Assembly: GCA_013339895.1 (NCBI GenBank)
Contig: JABACO010000001.1
Location: forward strand, 19,902,367 to 19,966,366
Length of the DNA: 64,000 nucleotides
Direction: 5' to 3'
Origin: Ephydatia muelleri
Taxonomy: Eukaryota > Porifera > Demospongiae > Spongillida > Spongillidae
The notes under the pieces are model-generated. The model did no database searches and was not told the origin of the DNA. It worked only from the letters and a program-made list of their open reading frames with translations. Shown here in pieces: positions 35,414-47,579 of the stretch. The position numbers and the translations under genes were made by a program. Each line of letters opens with the position of its first letter. Within the stretch, counting starts at the first letter, position 1.

Positions 35414-36880
35414 TCCTGGCTATACATGTAGCGTGCATGGGAAAATGCTGCAGCAGCAATTCCATACATGTTCTACATTTTTTTTGACGTACATGTATAT
35501 TCTCTAACTTTACAAGTACCAATATAGCACAGTTAAACCAAGGTCAACATGCAGGCGTCATCACAGTGTTCGTAAGTGCAATAACGATAGCAGGTATGGA
35601 ATATACATGTACATGTTCATTTTATGCTGGACCATTTTATGCTGCAGATACATGTACACCGTACCATGTATACTCAGAACCATGAAACCGCAACACCCTT
35701 TGTGCTACCTTACATAAATGCATGTCCAGAACTTCATATTGCAAAATAAAAAAAAAAAATCCCCCCCCCCCTCCCCCGTGTTTAAATATTTATAGGTCCA
35801 ATCATTTATATTCAACAATGTTTAAAAATGTGTGCCCCATTTCTGTGAATGACGGAACTAAATTCCTCAGTTTAAACTTCGCATTCGACCAATTCTTGAA
35901 TACTGCTCTCCTGTTTTGTTCCCATGGCTCCCCAAGGACATAAAATGTGATATTGTTTTATTTCTGCGGATGGACTTGTGCCAAAGAGTGTAAGGAGCTC
36001 ATAAAATAAATGCCACCACACGATACAGGTAAGCATTCCAAAAATGACCCTGTGATCCAGAAAGGGTAAAAACTGTTTAGGGGGGAGGGGGGGGGGGGGG
36101 GGAATGTTGCATTTAAAAGAGCATTATTGACTTTTGCTTGACAAAATCGAAGCTTTAGTTTTGGATAGTAGTTGCATCCAATGCTAAACACAGCTTAAGA
36201 TTTAAAACCCAAAATGCAAGACCTCAATTTTCCCGCCTGTAACCCTTGTCATTTTATTGCACCAAATCCCGCCATTTAAGGTACATGCAAATTGTGCAGT
36301 AAAGACACACATATAGTTCCAGCAAGCATTGTAGCAACACAGATTGACTACATGTATTAAACAATGTTGACCGTATAACAAAAAAGACTAACTTGGGGGC
36401 ATTTTGGCTTCATTACATGGTATACAGGAGCATGTTTTTGGCCAACACGTTTCATGGCAAATGAAGTGTTGCATTCGATCCTAAATGGAATGTTTCTCCC
36501 TTGCGTAATCACTGTGTAATGTGTGGTATCATTTTCAGTTCATTTGTTAGACCTGTGAGGGTTTGAGTGAAGGACAACATGTGCACCCATTTTAGCAAAG
36601 GAATTTGCTATTTATGTGGCAAATGGAGCAGTGGATATCACTTGGCCATGCTGCTACCACGTTTAGTGAGTACACATATGGATATGACTAAGTCCAGCAT
36701 TTGTGTGCGTATACATCAGACATTCAAATTAACAAACTAGATTTTGTGAAAGGGACACTATTGATATAACCCATCTACTGTAGTAACATACTTGATGTGT
36801 TAGTGTGCACGTGTGTATGGTGTTGTGTGCATATGTATGTAGGATACAGTGTATCTCTTCTATTATTCACAATGTTACAA
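35414..36880. other. Intergenic, no gene seen
   Basis: Upstream of gene G. It has C-rich and G-rich homopolymer patches (35761-35775, 36082-36101) and no supported exon; I looked for a module 1 exon for gene G and did not find one. Confidence 0.5.
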
Positions 36881-37110
36881 ACCTAATTTCTTTAGCAGTT
36901 GAGTTTTTATCATATAGCTTCCCCTTCCCACCCATTTGTTTTTTATACAGCAACTGCAATCATAGGAAAAACGCCTCCCCCCTTCCTCCTCCTAACTGTG
37001 CTGCAAAATTCCCCCCACCCACTTTTTAATCGTGTGTAGTGTGTGTATGTGACTGTGAGTGTGAATCTCTCCTTTTTCTAACATTGCTACAAACCCTATT
37101 TCCCTTGCAG

Positions 37111-37235
37111 TTGAGTATTTTCTCTTGCTCTATCCCACATCTCAGCCAACATCTCAGCCAACATCTCAGCCAACATCTCAGCCAACATCTCAGCCAACAT
37201 CTCAGCCAACACTTTGCTTCCCCTATACAATTACA
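37111..37235 (+). CDS. Possible Thr/Ser/Gln/Pro repeat exon
   Basis: A good acceptor (TTTCCCTTGCAG) leads into an open frame with six copies of TSQP made by a 12-bp repeat, ending near a GTAACC donor. A similar acceptor plus TTGAGT start lies 220 bp upstream at about 36901, so the exon start may be duplicated. The spacer type resembles the Pro-rich exons of gene A, but no knuckle follows. Coding is uncertain. Confidence 0.3.
37138..37209. repeat. 12-bp tandem repeat, six copies
   Basis: Six exact copies of CATCTCAGCCAA. Confidence 0.95.
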
Positions 37236-37259
37236 GTAACCTTTCCTATTCATGGCTAA

Positions 37260-39440
37260 TCAGATTTGCATTATTTACAGACCTACCAGCTGGACTATAA
37301 TTGCATTGTGGACAGTTTGTTTGTAGGTCCAGACATGGAAATGATACATGTACGTATCCGTTACATGTACGTCAATAACGACTGGGGAACGATGCTTGAA
37401 ATTATGCGTGTGGGGCGGGGTCAAATATACTGGTGATAAAGCCCACCAATTTAACACAAAACGAAGTTTCAACTCATTGTCTTACAATTTTCAGCAGATA
37501 GCCCCCTGGTATTGTAGTCACACCCAAGGCTCTTTTTTTAATGGCTTAACCCTTAGTGCCTCTATGTAGGCCACACCCTGGGCACATTTTATTTAGGCCA
37601 CATCCAACCCCATAGCCTCTCTATTTAGGTCCCACCCACGTCTTATTGGCTAAATGTGTTTTTTTTTGGCCACACTCAGGGCATCTGTAATCGGTAAACG
37701 TAACTTATATTAACACTCTCTCATAATCACTCTTTGTTGATCACTCGCTTTCACGGCTACGTGTCTTAACGGCACTCTTGATTTATACACTATTAATGTA
37801 TTCGTCATTCCGAGGCTAACATTTTGCTTTTCGATACTTTCTAAATATACGTATTGTCCTCAGTCCGAATCTGAAATCGTAGCGATCTTTGCGCGCTACA
37901 AACCACGCGCACCTGGACCCCACTGAGAATCCGTCATAATTAATATACATTTACATCCACTTGTACTATTAGTTACTAGTCGTCTGCCATAATTGCTAAC
38001 CTGCCACGCACGCGTGTATTTCGCGTGTACATGTATACATTTCAATCACGCGCGTCGCAACACACGCGCGTGCACCGCTGAGGTACATGCGTGCTCATGT
38101 TTGGTCCACGTGTGTGTTACTATTATTTTTCTAACTTGTGGTAGTTGGGTAACTGAAATGGGTCTTTTCATAAGACATGAAAGTCCCTTCATTAGATGTG
38201 CTTTATGCTCCCTCTGCTTAACTTCATGTGTAACCGTGCATAATTTGGTTACAGTAATGTACCGGTATACAGTATGTATTAATGCATTCTGCATACAATT
38301 CAAATTTGCAATCATTAATGTTAATGAATGTAGATGTACATGTATGTATTCATGTACATGTATATTTCAGTGCAGAATGGTGCGACATGTTTTTTGCGCA
38401 TCATCTTGTGTTAACATTGGTGTGGGGCTATCACAGTTACCAAAATATTCTGATACTACATGTTGCATTTACATGTATTTGCATTCGGTCAATGCATGCA
38501 GGGCCCGATCCAACTCTGTCTCCTTCAATCATCACTTATTTCAAGTACATTCATTATACCGAAACAGTTAGTGAAAGCTGTGTATTTGCACTGCACTAGG
38601 TCTAGGTTCGGAATCCCATGGGCGCATTTGGTTTACGCGTTCACAACGCAATATGCCCTGTCTCTCACACAAGCAGTTCAAAAAAAAAAAAAAAAAAAAA
38701 AAAGACGAGAATGTCACATGTAGACTATCAGCAAGTAATGTGAAGCAGTTAAGACAAAATATCCCGGCTGGCTGTGTTCAAATAGTCGATCCCTTCTATA
38801 CTGGGAGTAGTGGGAAAGTGTGTACTCAACATCGGTAATTGCGTGACGTACTGAAATAGAATCATTTACACATTCATGCAAGTATACATTACCTAACTTA
38901 ACAACCGTGGGAGTGTTTGTAAGCACTGAATTGCATAGCATGTACGTGTATACTGAACTAGAGAACCACGTACATGTACATGTACATTCATGCATGTATA
39001 CTGAGCTAGCAACAAAGATGACAATGTTTTGGGAGAGGCTGAGCCATAGCGCATAGCCCGCGGCAGCTTGCACAATGGTCCTCTCGGTCATTGCGAACGC
39101 TCCACCCTCCATGATCACCGTTCAGACCAGCTACTATCCTCAGCTGAAGTACCGATGGTAACCACAGCAACCACCAGCAATGCACAAGCTAGTTCCAATC
39201 GCATTCTGCTCACCGCATTTGACGCAGCGCAGAGATGTTTTATATAGCTACCAATGCAACAATGACCAAATTGATTACTTACGGGTTTGAAGTCTAATAC
39301 AAATGTTTATTATGATTCGAACTCTCTTTGTGTGATGAAACCAGACACTTCAATTGTTTGGTGCAAGGTCAATTAACATATGTACCGTGACATGACATAA
39401 GTGTTTGCACCCTGATATACATGGCCAGCGACAAAGTTAA
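37260..39440. other. No gene seen; ATGTACAT-rich sequence
   Basis: Contains GGCCACACCC-type short repeats at 37570-37680, CG/CACGCG-rich patches at 38005-38080 that resemble the ends of the foldback at 39446, a poly-A run at 38680-38702 and several ACATGTACATGTA words. Open frames of 134 and 192 codons here overlap these low-complexity patches and show no domain. Confidence 0.5.
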
Positions 39441-39445
39441 CAGAC

Positions 39446-39718
39446 CGACACGTGTGACACGCGTGCGTTTATGCTTCACACGTGATTTGCGTGCATGTTC
39501 CTGTAACTCAAACGAGGTGCACGAGCGTCAGTGTATCATAGTTTGCAAAATGATTAAAAACGCACACTCGCGATAGATACACGTGAGTACATAACATGCG
39601 TGTAGGCAAATTTGGTGCACGCTTGTGATACACTCGTGTACACGCGTGTGTACGTTTGAATTACAGGAACAGGCACGCGAATCACGTGTGAAATATAAAC
39701 GCACGCGCGTCACACGGT
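39446..39718. mobile_element. Foldback element with long CACGTGTGA-type inverted ends
   Basis: The left arm (39447-39510, ACACGTGTGACACGCGTGCG, TTTATGCTTCACACGTGATT, CCTGTAACTCAAACG) is mirrored by the right arm (39655-39717) with few differences, and weaker symmetry runs inward (AGTGTATCA / TGATACACT). It is non-coding. Such symmetry over most of the length is typical of foldback or MITE DNA elements. Confidence 0.85.
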
Positions 39719-40496
39719 TTTTTATTTATTTATTTAACTTGTCGCTGGGCTGTATGGCATGTATTACATGAATGACGTGAGAGTTTCCGGAGCTCTCCCA
39801 CAATTGGAGTGATGACTGCACCCGAAACAATTGCATTATACGTTGCAAGCTGTTGTACACTCTCTGCCTCCTGATTAAGTTGCTCCAATTCAATGAGAGC
39901 ACTTTCAAGGTCTTTCAGTGTCAGTAGTTGTGACTTTGCACAGGGAGAAGCTTTCCCATACATGGCAAGTTTGAGATTAAAGCTTGTAGCAGCCTAGCTA
40001 ATAAAGTGAGAATAGCTTTTGAAAAATTCCTTGTGTGATGAGCAAACCAGGTAAACAAACCTATAAATGCTTTTGATATGCAGGTCATTCAGATATTTAT
40101 ACACTTATGGCACGTACATCTCATTCTGCTCAAGAAGCAGTACTAGCTTGCTAGTGAGGCTTGCATCGGTGTGTACCCTTACACAGCCCCATGAAGCCCT
40201 TCTCCATCATTGGGCAACTTGAGTGAAAAAGGAGCTAGTTCCACCTCCAAGTTATCACCAATCAGCTCTTTGCAAACGGCACTCTGCTTTCTTTCACTGC
40301 CAAGGCACACACCAGATTGATTCAACCACCTATAGATGAATTTTGGGTACACATAAGCTTGGGCACTGAAATCTTGTTTTAATTTCGAAGGATTCTGAGC
40401 CCCTACATGAAATCCCAAGCATGGATTTCATTGCTAACTCATGAATTGGTTGTATATCCACTGTGATACCAGCATCATGGAATTACCTGTTGTTTC

Positions 40497-40644
40497 TCTT
40501 CCTTGGTCAGTACTCTGATCTCATCCTAGAGTAGGATATCAGAATCCATGGCACCAGCACTCAAGATTTTAGGTGTCTTTTGAAGATCTTGAACATGGCG
40601 TTTGCGAATATGCACACTGAGATCAGAAGATGGTGCCTTTGGAG
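40497..40644 (-). other. Possible exon of an unrecognised broken gene
   Basis: Minus strand: acceptor GTAACAG, then APKAPSSDLSVHIRKRHVQD and further KTPKILSAGAMDSDIL, an in-frame TAG, then DEIRVLTKEEKQQ and a GTAATT donor. Codon texture looks coding despite the stop. Open frames at 40418-40179 and 39963-39730 on the same strand could be further exons but do not show a known domain. Confidence 0.25.
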
Positions 40645-41036
40645 CTGTTACACAAGCAAGGGTCAAGGGCGATAAATTAAAATGGAAAGAATCACCAAAT
40701 TTTGATTTTAGCTTACTGTTCCCCCCAGTAATGCAGTTTTGTTTAATTGCATCAAGCATGCTGTGCACCACCTTACACACTGCAACAATGTATGTCATAT
40801 ACTGTATGGCCTTGATGCTTCTTTTACACGATGCACCATTACATCGTGCAGTAACAATTGCACCATTCTAGAGGCAGGCTTAATGAGTGCACATTCCACT
40901 GTAACAGCATGGACAGCAGCCCACTCTATCAGATAGGTGGCACACATGAACCTATTGCATGGGAGCTGTGTTGGTGCTGCAATATAGACATTGCAACTCC
41001 TCAATGGCAGATAGCAGCTGTGCGGGAGTTATGACC

Positions 41037-41330
41037 ATTTAAGAAAAGTACGACCAATGCTAAATGCTATCAAAACAAGCATAATGGACAACTACCAGCC
41101 TTCACGTGACATCGTGGTTGACGAGGCAATGATCCCTTTTCAGGGTCAGTCTTGCCTCAAACAATTCCTTCCAAACAATTAAACCAGGTTGTGTGGGACT
41201 TTGGATTATCCAGTGAGGCATTACTGCTTTTATGTGTTCCACGATTTCAGCTGGAGTACTCCCCAACTTTCCCGTCTTCTGCCATGTGCACCGTGCTGTA
41301 TAAAATGGCTTATGACCATTGCAGCCCTAT
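41037..41330 (+). mobile_element. piggyBac-type transposase remnant
   Basis: The frame LRKVRPMLNAIKTSIMDNYQ, PSRDIVVDEAMIPFQGQS and CLKQFLPN matches the piggyBac core around its first catalytic Asp (VDEAM). A one-base shift then leads to KPGCVGLWII, the K-P-x-K-x-G-x-K-x-W block. Only this core is seen; the ends and TTAA flanks are not identified, so it is a partial relic. Confidence 0.7.
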
Positions 41331-41459
41331 ATGAAATATATACAAGTGACAGCAGGCCACGACTATGCCTACAATGACTTTTGTCGTGACAAAGAATTGT
41401 TTTCTAGATCAGCCACCACCAGCGGGGCAGGACCCTCATCCTGATCATGGTATGTGCTG

Positions 41460-44400
41460 TAGGCACAGGCTGCACTCATATTGTTCGCACCAGACAAAGT
41501 TTTGTTCCATTGTAGTAGTACAATTTTTGCACTACACACTATTTTGGTTGTTAACTGATGTATATAGGATTTTAATTTTGTTAAAAATGTGATAGGTTTC
41601 AATCCATGGGCATAATCAGACACTTCTTCTATGCATCTGTTCGTGTGGGCGTCACCAACTTTCTAGCGATATTTAACGGCTCTGCAGCATTGCATAAGTC
41701 CACCCTGCAGTATCTGTTTTAGTGAAAGCTTTGAAAACCTATTTTCACTGTTCGTAAAGCAACTTGTCAGAGCAAACCACCCAGTAAGTAACATGCAGAC
41801 TGAAATGTGCCTCAGTACTTAATAAATGAACTAGATAGCACAACTTTGACAAGCTACTATATAAATGTAGCAAATAGTTTGGCCGTTAAAATTCAGGCCA
41901 AATAGATATATTTGTTTCGACATGTCACCAACAAATGTATGTTTGAAAAACAATCACAATGCAAGGTTAACAATAACATTGATAGATTCCACATCTGCAT
42001 AACAGTTATCCATGCTCATTAAAGAGGATGTGCAAGACCATTTCATGTTGTTGTTGGATAATACAAAAACTTGCACCATTTATGAGGTCACCCAATCAAA
42101 TAGCAGCCAGTAATGTTCATGCATTTTTGCAAACACTTGTAATGCACTGTTGGATTTAGATTAAGTCGCATTCCTCCGTATGTTGGCCTATTCTTTTTAA
42201 TTATAAAAGATGCCGACAGTTTCAATGTGTATCATTAGCATCATTATTGTATTATTCCCCAGGCTCATCCACTGTAGGGAGGCAAACTCAGCCTGATCGA
42301 GATAAAACGTAACGTTTGTGGTCTCAACTTACACATATGTGTCTTTTTTTTTTAGCAAACAAGTCGAAGTCATACAAGTGACAGAAATGCTGTGACTTCG
42401 TGTCTGTGATTCTGTTGCAGTTGGGGGTTGACATGATCTTGATCTCATCATCTCTTTGCTGATGAAAGTTTGAAGACACTTATTTGATTTCATTCTAATA
42501 TGTGTGCTGTGTTTATTTGATTCCTTGATCTCAACTTACTATAGAAAAATAGCTTATAAAGCCTTATACGGCGATTAATCACTGAACTCTGTTATCTCGA
42601 TTCATCTTAGTTCAGCTGGATTCGATGTGTCCAATGATTTGAACTCGATGAAAGTCAGTCAGTGTATGTGACTCAGTCCATTGTGATCTCAGGCATTCTC
42701 AGCTCATGACTAATTCGCAGCTTGATGCAGAAGAACTGGTTCTGTGCTTCGTCTGCATAAGTTTGTGTTTTGTACACACAATGGTGGTTAATGCAGCGAT
42801 GAATGACATCATTGTTCCTGAACTTTCCTGAACTTAATTAAGCCGCTGCCGTCCGTAACTGATGGGCTCTGAGTACAAGAGTAAGTAATAATGTACTACT
42901 AGTCCCATTGGTCAGGAATTGGTTCAACATGCATGGTGAGTAACAGAAATGCAAATGAAGCAGCTAATATACTAACCTTATTGCAGGGGAAAGATAACAT
43001 TGATGCAGTAAAGAGATTGGTTCTACGCTTAAATGAAGTTTTGTCCAAAATGAAAAAAATAATCTTACAAAAGCTTTGGTAAAATTGTCATGCGTCTGAA
43101 AGAGCAGTTCATATTTCCTGTCCAATCAGACTGCTGAAATAAATGGATTACTATACTTTCCAAATCTGAAGAAGTTCCATGTGATTCCCAAACTCAGAAA
43201 ACTGCCTCAAAGAAGCTCAGAGTTGAATGTGACAATGTACACATGAGACTTAAAAGAATGCTGTACAGCAAAAATGCTCCATTCCAAAAAGTCAATGAAA
43301 GAGAGAATAGAAGTCCTTATTGATGAAAATTTAAACTGAGATATCGTGGATTGAAGCAGGCACATATCGAAAACACAAAATAGAAAAGGCTCTCTTCGTT
43401 TAATAAAGATGCTCCCTTTTTTTTCTTCAGAGTTTGTCAAAGAATTGCATGATACTGGATCACAAGTGGTGCTGAACTGCATTCAACACTACGGGGTCGG
43501 ACGAACTGCGCCCACGGTAAAACAACTGGTTTTGGTCCAACCGTAATCCTTGCCATCCTATCATGGTTTATTAAAGCAACCTTTGGTTAATAAAAAATCT
43601 TGTTCAATAGTTCGTTTTATGCTGGTTAGTTTTCATGCGATAGTACAAAAATAATAATTAAAAATTCGGTATATTCAAACACACACAATACAGGTACATA
43701 TGAACACGATTGAAGCATAGTGGTGTCATACCCGACAGCTACGGGATGGAAAGTATGCTAGTGTTATGCACGACACCATCCGGCATTTCCGGAATCGCTC
43801 GTTTGGACACGACAAATAGAGTAGTTGTTTCACGGATTCCCGATATGCAAGCGATGGCGGCTAAGAAAAATAATGAAATACGATTGTGACATGGCTCACC
43901 AATCTGCTAAGTATCCAAACGACAGAAGTGTTAATATCGATGGGGAATACAACGTCTGTAGGTTCCAAAAACTGCTAGACAACATAAGTATGCAAAGCCA
44001 GACGACATTGTACTAAACTTTCACTCACGTGCTCAACGGCTTCATACAATGTATATAGTAGGCTGAGTCCGTGAAACGAAAATTCATGCCTTTTGATATT
44101 TGCATTTACCCGAAAACCCGTCTGTTAGAGTGAAACCACGTGATGCTACGGCACTAATAATATATAGTTCATAGCACGCAACTATGCGAGGCAGGAGAAG
44201 GTGGCATTATAGCTTCTTTGCTCCAAGTTGCCATCTATTTCTACAGCAAGTGGGACACAAACCAACCCATTAATAATTGATTTTAGTGACATTGAATTAT
44301 ATCATTTTTGAATGATTACTTTGCTACAGTTGATGGCAGCAAACTAATTTGCAGGTGCATTATGAAACTAGATCCACTGAGTTCAAGTGGATTATTATTT

Positions 44401-45510
44401 CTAATTGATTGTTTTTACGTATTATCAGCAGCGAACAAAAACGAAGCACGCAAACATTAAATTCTGAAGGCAATCATTAAAAACAAAAATAATTCTATTC
44501 CTAATATTGATGTATTAGTGCCATTATGCACAATTCGTGTTTAATTATTTTTGTTCTGTTTGAACTTACTGTGTTACTTCCAACTTCCCAGTATGATCAG
44601 CTAGTGACTTTGGATAATTTTTTGAAAACCTCCCCTTTTCTGAAAAGCTTTGCAATGTATACTTTGCATAGTGTTTAAGAATTAGCTGAGATGCAAACAA
44701 ATAGTGCAGATCTCTGCAAACATATATATATTCATTGTTAGTGAGGTAAAAATTGGGAGTTCATGTATGTGTACTTTTTTTAAATTATTCCTTTATTGTC
44801 AGTATTTGTCTATGCCCATGGCTCAGAGCAATGCGGAATCCCAATAACGAGGGAAGTTCTATCGAGGCCCAGTCATGGCAGCCAGAGCCCTGAAACTTGT
44901 ATCAAAAACGCCAAGGGAGCACCTGGCTTTTGCATTCGGGTCAGATTATAAAACGTGTTGAAGGCTCACTGACCTTGAATATAATTGCATTTTATTAATA
45001 TTTAAGACATACTTTAGTTCCTTCAATATATGCAGTTTGTTACCCTCTGAAGCTTAAGTTGCTGCTGCTTCATTACTCCTCTCTCCCACCTGCTAGTTCC
45101 ATGTTTGTAATTTTTACCCATACGTGTTTTACTACTGTTAAATATTTACTAGTTTAGTTGGGTGGTGTACATATACTTTGGGATGATAAAAATATATCAA
45201 TGCATGTGTTTGTAAGATGACAAAATTATTGTTATAATTCCAATAAAATTGTATCCAGTCAGTTGCTGAACTTCTGACTTATCATACAGCATACAAGGTG
45301 TAGAATTGATTGGGAAGGTACCTTGCTTAAAGTAGAAAGTGTACTTATCTGGAATTAAAGTCATTAATATATCTAGATTATATGAAAATTTTATAGCAAT
45401 AGATACCTTGGAACACAGTAACAACAATAAAATGAATAAATCACTGCATGCATCAAGACCAAGTCACGAAACAATTCAAGGTGTTAGTATTAGCTTAGGT
45501 GCATTCAACA
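41460..45510. other. Long stretch without a supported gene
   Basis: AT-rich non-coding DNA. The pair GTTTCACGGATTC (43828) and GAGTCCGTGAAAC (44067) forms a short inverted match. Open frames are short and without domains. Confidence 0.5.
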
Positions 45511-47539
45511 CTACTTTGCTATTTTTGCAATGCCTTCCTTCTGGTAAACAATAACATAACGAGGCAAGATGGAAGCTTCATCGTACATCACTATCTCAGG
45601 GTAGTTAAGGCTACCTCCAGGCTGCCCATACACACTGTCATAGCCAGGTGGGGGTGCAACGAGGTGTGTTTGATCCGTTTGAACTATGTGCTTCTTCCCA
45701 GGGAGGACATCACAGAGGAGCATGGCTCTGTGGGTGTAGGTCCCTTGTGTGTAGTCATGACACTTGGAGGAGTGAGGGGCTAGGTAGAAGCCTTGACCAA
45801 ACCTTTGAAACCTGATGTTTTTTCTAACAAACCTCTTCATGAAGCCCTGCTGGCTTATCCCACATACGCCACAGTCTTTATCGCTACAAAAGCTCTTGGA
45901 ACGGATGAGGTTGCATTTGATGGTAGTACCATGGTAGTGCTGCTCCACAATGGTTGGGTGACCACTTGTGGCCAAAGCATCTTTGTAAGCTTTCCAGCTT
46001 TTTTCAAGATTCTTGCAATAAACTTCAAATATGTGATCCACACTTGGACATGGACCTTTCCATTTAGCCCAATCATTCTGAAATTTTGTCAAAATACCTG
46101 TGTATTCCGCTAAACCCGTATTGAGCTGTATCAGTCCAACAGCCATATCTGTGTCAGAAAAGGCGAATGGGAAAGGATGAAGAATGGAATTTATAGATGT
46201 GACATGAATATAAAACCATGGATCATACCACGAGTAGCAGCATCTGAGGAGACATAGTATAGATCGTCCTTGGTCATGCACAGCTAATGTACCGTATACA
46301 TTTTGGCTTACCTCCCCCATTTACGTCCAGTGCGGCATGTGTTCTACTGCAGTAATCCATCACCTTACCAGAAGGGTCTACAAACCGTGCTCGTGTGCAC
46401 CCTGGGAGGGAACAGAGTTGATCTGGGGATAGCACCACCCGAGAACCACCACCTGTGAATCATGCGAAGTTACTTAGCTAAGGGACTTTTGTTGCTCGCA
46501 ATTTCATTCATATCAATACACCTTAGAGTTGGTGCTATGGCAGCACTAGCGGCAGTCTATGCCACAGTTGTGCCTTGGGGCATACATTGTACGTGCAAAG
46601 CCCTAGAGCAATTTTTGTCTAAAATCATTGGTACATGACCTTTATTACGTTGAGGTGGGGCAGGACATTCCAAATGATCATATACTACCATGTTGTATTA
46701 CATAGATGCCCTATGCTGTCGCTGATGTCTCCTACATACAGAGAATCGGGGTAGCTGTCATGGAGTTGTAAGGAACTTAATTTTTAATTAGCCATAGCAA
46801 GCGCTCATTTCTATTGTGTATACATGCACCAGAATTGTTTTATGCATGCGCTAGGTTCTTTTTTGCGGAAACGATTCCATATTATACTGTCTATAATGAT
46901 AATTATACACACGCACACAGAGATGCACTCATTAAACTGCATTACATAATACGCACTATGCCGCCTTCGTACATTTATTGGAGACAAAACAACTACAGTC
47001 GCCAAAAGGTCAAAACTTCTCAACTGTCTCAGACAGATTGGACTCTGCACTTGGAACACAAAGGTTTTTGTGCATGGGTAGTATGGAATGTATGTGCCCA
47101 TGCACGTGAGCACATGTAGGATTCCATGTTACCCACAAAACGTTCAGACCTTGGTATACTCTGCACAAAACATACATCTCGCAGAACAATGAATTACTGA
47201 ATTGCGGTCGTTGCAAGGACAGCTCAAGTGCGAAGAGAAGGACGTACCGTAAATGCCTGCCCCAAACACGTTAGCAGTCGAGGGGGTTGCACCTCGCAGC
47301 GCTTCGTCGGGCATGTCTGGCAGACCGTCTTCACCGCTGTCCTCTTCAACTCCTCCGTCCGCATCAACGACCACATCGGGTTGTGACGAGGGTGGCTTAG
47401 TAGAGGGTGACGTGAGGTTCTGATGTTTCGCGGCCGGATGGTCGCAATAGTCGCATCTTATTCCTTTGTCCGAAACGAATGTGCGACAGTCGCAAACGGC
47501 GCAGGCTCCTCGAAGGGTTCCCTGACAGTCCTTCGCCAT
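45511..47539 (-). CDS. Gene F: FCS-knuckle PARP-type enzyme with H-Y-E triad (356 aa)
   Basis: Three minus-strand exons in phase 1: 47539-47248, 46452-46312 and 46148-45511 (1071 nt). Residues 1-40 are module 1 (DCQGTLRGACAVCDC, then CDYCDHPAAKH), followed by an acidic linker (VEEDSGEDGLPDMPDE). Exon 2 is one knuckle (CSLPGCTRARFVD...MDYCSRTHA). Exon 3 is the catalytic domain: EQHYHGTTIKCNL (His217), CSDKDCGVCGI, RFGQGFYLAPHSSKCHDY (Tyr266), AMLLCDVLPGK, PPPGYDSVYG and LNYPEIVMYDEASILPRYV (Glu329). This is the complete H-Y-E triad, so NAD+-dependent poly- or oligo-ADP-ribosylation is possible. The HGT...C..L...C..C.I spacing is like knuckle-bearing PARP proteins I recall from fungi. A 15-base candidate micro-exon (ATGCTGCTACTCGTG, near 46235) inside the last intron would add five residues in frame. 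A LINE lies about 50 bp upstream of the start codon. Confidence 0.87.
46856..46878. repeat. Solo MITE end inside gene F intron
   Basis: CTAGGTTCTTTTTTGCGGAA plus ACGATTCC resembles the right terminal repeat of the element at 28401-28727; no second end is visible nearby. Confidence 0.5.
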
Positions 47540-47579
47540 AGTAAATTATACAATTGAATCAGTGAATAAAAATAAATAA

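Noticed and set aside
37026-37253. Minus-strand CWLR repeat frame
   Set aside because: Reverse reading of the 12-bp repeat whose plus-strand reading has the better splice context.
37993-38571. 192-codon open frame, Cys- and His-rich
   Set aside because: Runs through ACATGTACATGTA and CACGCG-rich low-complexity sequence; composition explains its openness.
38714-39118. 134-codon minus-strand open frame
   Set aside because: No recognisable domain and the same low-complexity background.
46811-47119. Open frames on both strands inside the first intron of gene F
   Set aside because: Intron position, no domain, one overlaps a MITE end.
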